Shown: positions 59,270 to 64,000 of the stretch, piece after piece
Layout of the letters: each line of letters opens with the position of its first letter
How positions within the stretch are numbered: the first letter of the stretch is position 1
Source: Alopecurus myosuroides
Lineage: Eukaryota; Streptophyta; Magnoliopsida; Poales; Poaceae
Length of the DNA: 64,000 nucleotides
Direction: 5' to 3'
Assembly (NCBI GenBank): GCA_028641055.1
Contig: CM054057.1
Location: 326,684,941-326,748,940, forward strand
Notes under the pieces: model-generated
What the model saw: the letters and a program-made list of their open reading frames with translations, nothing else
Databases searched by the model: none
Told to the model about the DNA's origin: nothing
Program-made: the position numbers and the translations under genes

Positions 59270-60247
59270 ATGATAGAACTTTATAATATTTTTCTTGAAT
59301 TAGGACATGATGCTTTTGAAGAGAAAATTAAAAAACCTATGGAAGTTTGTTTGCATAATAGTGATAGAAATGTTATTAGCATTAATTCTTTGCACCCCAT
59401 CATTCCTAATGCTAGGGAAAAGTCTAAGCTTGGGGAAGCTAGTTTTTACAATCTTTTTAGTTTTCTAGCTGTAGAGGAGAAAATTTTCTCTGATGATACT
59501 TTATTTCCCATATGTGATAAACCTAATGATGCTTGTGATATTTTGAATCCTCCTACTGAAAGCATTCCTTTTAAAATACCCAAGAAAATTGTTGAACTTA
59601 TCATGGATAACCGTTATTTTATCGATGGAACTGTCCATCCTAGTGATCATTTACACTTTATGCATGAATTATGCGAGTTATTCAAGTGTGCAGGTATCTC
59701 AACAGACCAAGTTAAGAGGAGGCTATTCCCTTTGTCACTTAAGGACAAAGCAAGGGAGCGATATGAACTACTAGATGATCCTCATTATTTGGAGTGGATG
59801 GAACTTGAATCTCTCTTTTACTCTAAATTTTATCCTTCTCATGAACTATATTTAGATAGGAATTACATTTATAATTTTTTGCCTCGTGATGGAGAAAGCA
59901 TTGCCCAAGCTTGGGGAAGACTGAAACCATTAATACTCAAATGTCCTAACCATGAGCTTCCTGAGAAAATAATTGTTACTAATTTTTATGCAAGGCTTTC
60001 AGGACATTGGAAGGATTATCTAGATGCCTTTTCAGAGGGTTCTTTTTGTAGTAAGAAGGTTGAAGCTAAGTGGGATCTTCTTGAGGGAATTCGAATCAAT
60101 GGTGAAGATTGGAATAACAACAAAGGTAAAGAATCAGGTATAAACTATGAGTATGATTGCATTAAGACTTTTGCTGAATCTGCTGATTTTCACGAGCTTA
60201 ATGCTAAGTATGGTCTTGATCCTCAAATAGCTTGTCGGTTGGTATAG
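59270..60247 (+). CDS. Gag protein of element D, 325 aa
   Basis: This has a retrotransposon gag domain in its central part: HFMHELCELF, LFPLSLKDKARERYE, WMELESLFYSKFYP, ESIAQAWGRLK and a YARLSGHWKDYLDAFSEGSF-like helix. The N-terminal part has KLGEASFYNLFSFLA. There is no zinc knuckle and no protease. An upstream ATG at 59253 (ATGGAAAACAACAAAATATGA) opens six codons in another frame and overlaps the gag ATG. It may be the original start, now shifted by one lost base. The ORF ends at 60247, and further frames downstream are broken, so the original protein was probably longer. Confidence 0.8.
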   Translation: MIELYNIFLELGHDAFEEKIKKPMEVCLHNSDRNVISINSLHPIIPNAREKSKLGEASFYNLFSFLAVEEKIFSDDTLFPICDKPNDACDILNPPTESIPFKIPKKIVELIMDNRYFIDGTVHPSDHLHFMHELCELFKCAGISTDQVKRRLFPLSLKDKARERYELLDDPHYLEWMELESLFYSKFYPSHELYLDRNYIYNFLPRDGESIAQAWGRLKPLILKCPNHELPEKIIVTNFYARLSGHWKDYLDAFSEGSFCSKKVEAKWDLLEGIRINGEDWNNNKGKESGINYEYDCIKTFAESADFHELNAKYGLDPQIACRLV

Positions 60248-60324
60248 ATCCTTTGCTTCTTATATTTATCTTCCTAAAAACGGGGACATATATCATGAAC
60301 CTTTTAAAGACACTTTCATGAAAA

Positions 60325-61990
60325 ATGAAATTGTTATTGATGATTGCAATAATCATGCTCAAACTTCTGAAAGTACTATTTCTTATAAGCATGTTAATTT
60401 CTGTGGAGAACTTAGACCTTGTGAAAAGAATCAAATCGAAGAAGAATATTGTATCCATCATAGGAATGAAAAAAACTAGAATGTGGGATAGGGCTCTAAA
60501 TGATCTTGGTGAAAAAGTTTGTTCCCTCTATCCTTTTATTTGTTAACTTTGCTGTTAAGTGGGTCATTTTAATTTTCAATACTCAAGCCATGATAGTAGC
60601 CTTTCGAATCCTATGAGTACTGCAAATTTTTATTGTGATGACATGATCACCCCTAATGAGCATGATGAACTCACATTATTTTTGGGGTGTGAAGAGTTAT
60701 TAAGAAAAACTTCTTTGATTGATATGAGGGCTTTTATATGAATAGTGTCTTGCATGAATGCCATCTTTATTATGTTGAAAATTGCCATGCAAATACTTAC
60801 ATACAAAATATTCTAAAAGAGGACACTTTACAAAAATATGACAGGTGTAATATGGGTTTTGTTCTTATTAATGAGGAGGAGGAATCCTCCAAAGTTCTTT
60901 CTATTGTTTCTGACACTAAACCAAAGTATGTGGAGAAGCTTCCTTTTAAGCCTCTCCCTCCTAAAGAGGGGAAGAAGAAGAAGAAAAAGAGGAGTAAAAA
61001 GAGAGAGGTAGCGGTATCTCTCCCTAAGCATGTTGCTCATATTAGAGCTTTTGCTAATGAGTCTGAACTCGATGATTTTCCTATGCCTGTTATTTATGAA
61101 AGTGATCATGATTGGGAGAAACACACCACTTTTGATATTGAAAATCTGTTTGGTACGAATTCTGAAAGTGATGATATTAATAATTGTTGTACTATTAGTA
61201 CTATCCATGCTCCTTCCAATGATAATATAGAAAACTCTAAACTTGTGGATGATGTGTTTGAAAATCCCTTTGCTATTAATGATTATATGCTTGATACATC
61301 TCCTCCTAGTAAAAATGATGATATGTTTACAAATCAATGCCTTTTGGAAGAGAACTATTTTATTGCTTGTGATGATACTATGCCTCCAATATATGATGAT
61401 TGCAATGATGAATATGACATTTTTAGTCCACCTACTATTGAGGAGAAAATTATTTATGATTTCAATATGCCTCCAGTCTAAGATAATTATTATAAAGAAA
61501 GTTATAACATAGGCTATAATTACAATCATCCTCATGAAACTTGCCATAATTATGGTGGGATTACCCAAAACCATATCTTTAATATGCAACTTGTCTATCA
61601 TGTTTGAGTTCTTTATGATAATCCTACTCCCGTTGTTATTAATAAGAATGACTATGCTTATGTGGAGAGTATTAACTCTTTTAGCATGTGACTCATGATA
61701 AGAATGCTTTATGTGATAGGTATAATGTTAATTTTATTCATGATGCTACTGAAGGTTATTATGAGAGAGGGAAACATGGTTTTATGCATCTCAACAATAT
61801 TAAGTTTCCCCTCTTTATGTTGAAATTTTTGAAGTTGCACTTATTTTGTCTTCCTATGCTAGTCACTTTGTGCTTCGTTGACTTGTTTTCTACAAGATTC
61901 TTTTTCATACGAAGTGGGTTAGACTTAAATATGTTTTATATTCGCTTCTTGATGCTCTCTTACTGTGCTTCAACTCTTATTATTATGTGA
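60325..61990 (+). pseudogene. Degenerate downstream ORFs of element D
   Basis: Several frames (60325-60546, 60559-60741, 60738-61481, 61688-61990) carry pieces of one or two former proteins. The largest has a basic tract (KKKKKRSKKR) followed by an Asp/Asn-rich stretch. The last contains HDKNALCDRYNVNFIHDATE, matching the second ORF of element A. Stops and shifts separate them. No enzyme motif is seen. Confidence 0.6.
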
Positions 61991-62010
61991 GCATCTTTTA
62001 AAAATCATTG

Positions 62011-62059
62011 TGTCTAGCTGAAAGGTATTAAAAGAAAAGCGCTTCAGGGAGACAACCCG
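62011..62059 (+). other. Conserved AGCGCTT/GGGAGACAACC block, element D
   Basis: It reads GTCTAGCTGAAAGGTATT, then AAAAGAAAAGCGCTTCAGGG, then AGACAACCCG. It has the same order and place as in elements A and C. Confidence 0.75.
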
Positions 62060-62803
62060 TTTTATTTCTCCATTTTCAACCTGTTTTCCGTCGTTTATTT
62101 TTGTTTTGTTTGCACCTGGGTGTTGTCTATTTCCTTAGCAACCCCACTGTTATCTTTTATTTTGTGTCTTTGTTGAGCCAAGTAAAGCCTCTAGTGGAAA
62201 GTTGAGACTATATTTCGAATTTCTGCGCAGGAAACAGATTTCTACTGTCCACTGTTAAAATCGTATAAAATCACAGAAAATTCAAAACTACCTGAGTTTT
62301 TTTGCGCATGATCCTGAGATATATACGCAACATTTCTTAGTTGTCCACTTTTTGATTTGAGCAACAGAGGATTTTCGAACAAAATCATCTTTACCCGTTG
62401 TTCTGTTTTAACAGATTTGTGCTAATAATTGCATTTGCCTCTTAATCTCTTTCTTTTAGTGTTCTTTTGAGAAAAAGAGTTTAAAAAAAAAGTTGTGACA
62501 GTAGCTAATGTGTTTATGAGTGTTAGGCTTGTGTTGAAACTGAACCTATCTGAATTTATTATTTCGATTTGCACTAACGTTGCTAATGAAGATTGTGAGA
62601 AGTTTGGTGTGAAGGAAGTTTTCAAGGGTCAAGAGAAGAGGATGATATGATATGATCAAGAAGAGTGAAAAGCCTAAGCTTGGGGATGCCTCGGTGGTAC
62701 ATCCCAGCAAATTCCAAGAATACTCAAGCATCTAAGATTGGGGTGGCCCAAGGAATCCCCTTCTTTATCAACAATTTATCAGGTCACTTCTAGTGAAACT
62801 ATA
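62060..62803 (+). other. 3' non-coding part of element D
   Basis: No gene. It includes a CTTCTTGGGG-poor, AT-rich stretch and AAGCCTAAGCTTGGGGATGC near 62669-62688, which matches element A on the minus strand near 43650. It ends at the junction with the next element. Confidence 0.7.
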
Positions 62804-64000
62804 TGTAACAACCCAATTTTTGGAAGATATGAAAATCTTGTTTTTAATAACCCAAAAATCAAGGCCAACATTTTTTTTATATGTTTGGCTTATGCTTGTG
62901 TTTATTTACTATTTGCTTGTTGTTTGTGTTTGTGTTTGTGTTTGTGTTTGAGTTTGCTAACAACTCACATTAAAATCTATGATCATAACTGTCTTAAAAC
63001 ACAACCCTTGTGATCAAGTCATGTCAAGAAAACTTATCACCTTCATCTATCCCAATCTTTTGGCAAAAACCTTTTTGAAAATGTTTTGTTTTTAGAAGAA
63101 ACCCAAAAGACAAGTTTTGAGAGAAACAAAAGGTATTTTCCAAAACCATATGAAAAGTATTTTGAGGTAATCATCTCCAACCTGTTTTCAACCAAGATAT
63201 GTTTGCAAGTATTCCAAAAACCTCATCTCACTTTCTCTTTTGCCAAAACTATAAGTGGGGATTATATTACCCATGTGTTTTACCTCAACTATATTCTTTT
63301 GGATATATCAAGCTTTGAGTTGGACTTGTTTACAAAATCCCCTCTTCATGATGTGGCTTGATCACTACCTCTATTTAACACATGAGAAAACATCCTGAAA
63401 ATTAAATTGAAGAACTCAGTTGCTTGAGTGATCTTGTGTGCCTTGTTATTTTCCCTGCTTTATGTGTGATCCTTCCCTTTGTTTGCCTTGAAGTGTTTAT
63501 TTCTGTTTACTGATTTATGTGTGTTTTTTTAAGTGAATAAAACCTAGTAATAAAAAGATCAAGCATCAATCTCATATTCCATTCTATGTTGATCTCCTCT
63601 TTTGTTTCCCTTTAAAACTTCCAACTTTGGAGGCATGTTTCTATGTCAAATGTTGTTCTATTCATCAATGTACCTTCATGGATATCATGTTTAATATCTA
63701 TAACATCCATCCAAGTTGTTATTATGGATATTGAAACCCTTTGTGATCATCTTTCAAAGTCCTTTTGAAGGCATCCCCAAAATAATGATCATATCTCTTT
63801 TATCATGAAGCACTTTGTCCATGTTACTCCAAATCACTCCTTATTTTTTTCAAGCCCGTGAACCTACCCTTGTCATCTCCATGACTTATACCTCATATCC
63901 ATGTGGTCCATTTATTTTTCAATGGCCATTTAATTATTTATCTCTCATGGTTTTTAGCCTATTAAATAAACCACTGTTTTCACCCGTTTTCACTTGATGC
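62804..64000 (+). mobile_element. Apparent start of a further LTR element, cut by the window end
   Basis: TGTAACAACCCAATTTTTGG begins exactly where the match between elements D and A stops (TGAAACTATA|TG). TGTAACA starts are found in grass LTRs. No matching end, primer site or coding region is reached before 64000. A GTTTGT-type short repeat lies at about 62918-62952. The rest is AT-rich with no gene seen. Confidence 0.5.

Larger units (their letters stand above)
57690..62803 (+). mobile_element. Element D, non-autonomous LTR element related to A, right end missing
   Basis: It has a 5' LTR (57690-59077), a primer site (59088-59105), a gag ORF (59270-60247), degenerate ORFs to 61990, a conserved block (62011-62059) and a 3' part. 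The 3' part matches element A up to 62803 (minus strand of about 43530-43690). The match stops there because new sequence starting TGTAACAACCC begins. No polymerase genes are present. The 3' LTR is outside the window or lost. Confidence 0.82.

Noticed and set aside
60828..61601. 257-codon minus-strand ORF in element D
   Set aside because: Ile-rich shadow of the Asp/Asn-rich plus-strand coding remnant.

Overview
This is nuclear DNA of a grass, most likely a large-genome Pooideae/Triticeae species (wheat, barley, rye or a relative). The evidence is a small island of three intron-containing, monocot-type genes set in nested LTR retrotransposons. Several elements start TGATACGTCTCC, carry the tRNA-Asp primer site TGGCGCCGTTGCCGGGGA and have an AAGCTTGGGGATGC polypurine tract, the style of Triticeae Gypsy-type families. 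Family names cannot be fixed without a repeat library.

Layout. 1-732: 5' end of a Tat-type Gypsy element on the minus strand, cut by the window edge. 733-1352: remnant of another LTR element with an initiator-Met primer site. 1353-9895: Copia element in a partial tandem (3' internal part, LTR, full internal part, LTR; period 5589 bp). 9896-25450: genic island with a CBL-interacting protein kinase (CIPK, + strand, 14 coding exons), a calmodulin-like gene (- strand), a GRWD1/RRB1-type WD40 gene (- strand, 13 exons) and a PIF/Harbinger-like DNA transposon with a decayed ORF. 25451-29527: part of a non-autonomous LTR element (B). 29528-47433: non-autonomous element A; its left LTR is split by a complete, young Tat Gypsy element (30512-41169, TSD ATATG, 3 LTR differences in 481 bp). 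47434-57433: remnant of a CACTA transposon, itself split by the complete gag-protease-only element C (49218-56653). 57690-62803: related element D. 62804-64000: apparent start of a further LTR element, cut by the window end.

How the parts relate. Two of the three genes are calcium-signalling genes placed tail to tail (CIPK and CML). The third is a ribosome-assembly WD40 protein whose upstream region carries a telo-box-like and a TGGGCC motif, as in many plant ribosome-biogenesis genes. Elements A, B, C and D form a clan of RT-less elements that share 3' internal sequences and would need enzymes in trans. The most unusual points are: an antisense six-exon gene with its own TATA box inside the Tat element; a Copia element whose first coding exon and intron donor lie inside the LTR, with an intron that is itself open and in frame; two GC-AG introns with the same GCATGC donor in one gene; and a non-coding motif (AGCGCTT...GGGAG[A/G]CAACC) conserved among elements A, C and D.

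Exon boundaries were worked out by eye from splice signals, reading frame and family knowledge; no alignment or database search was run.
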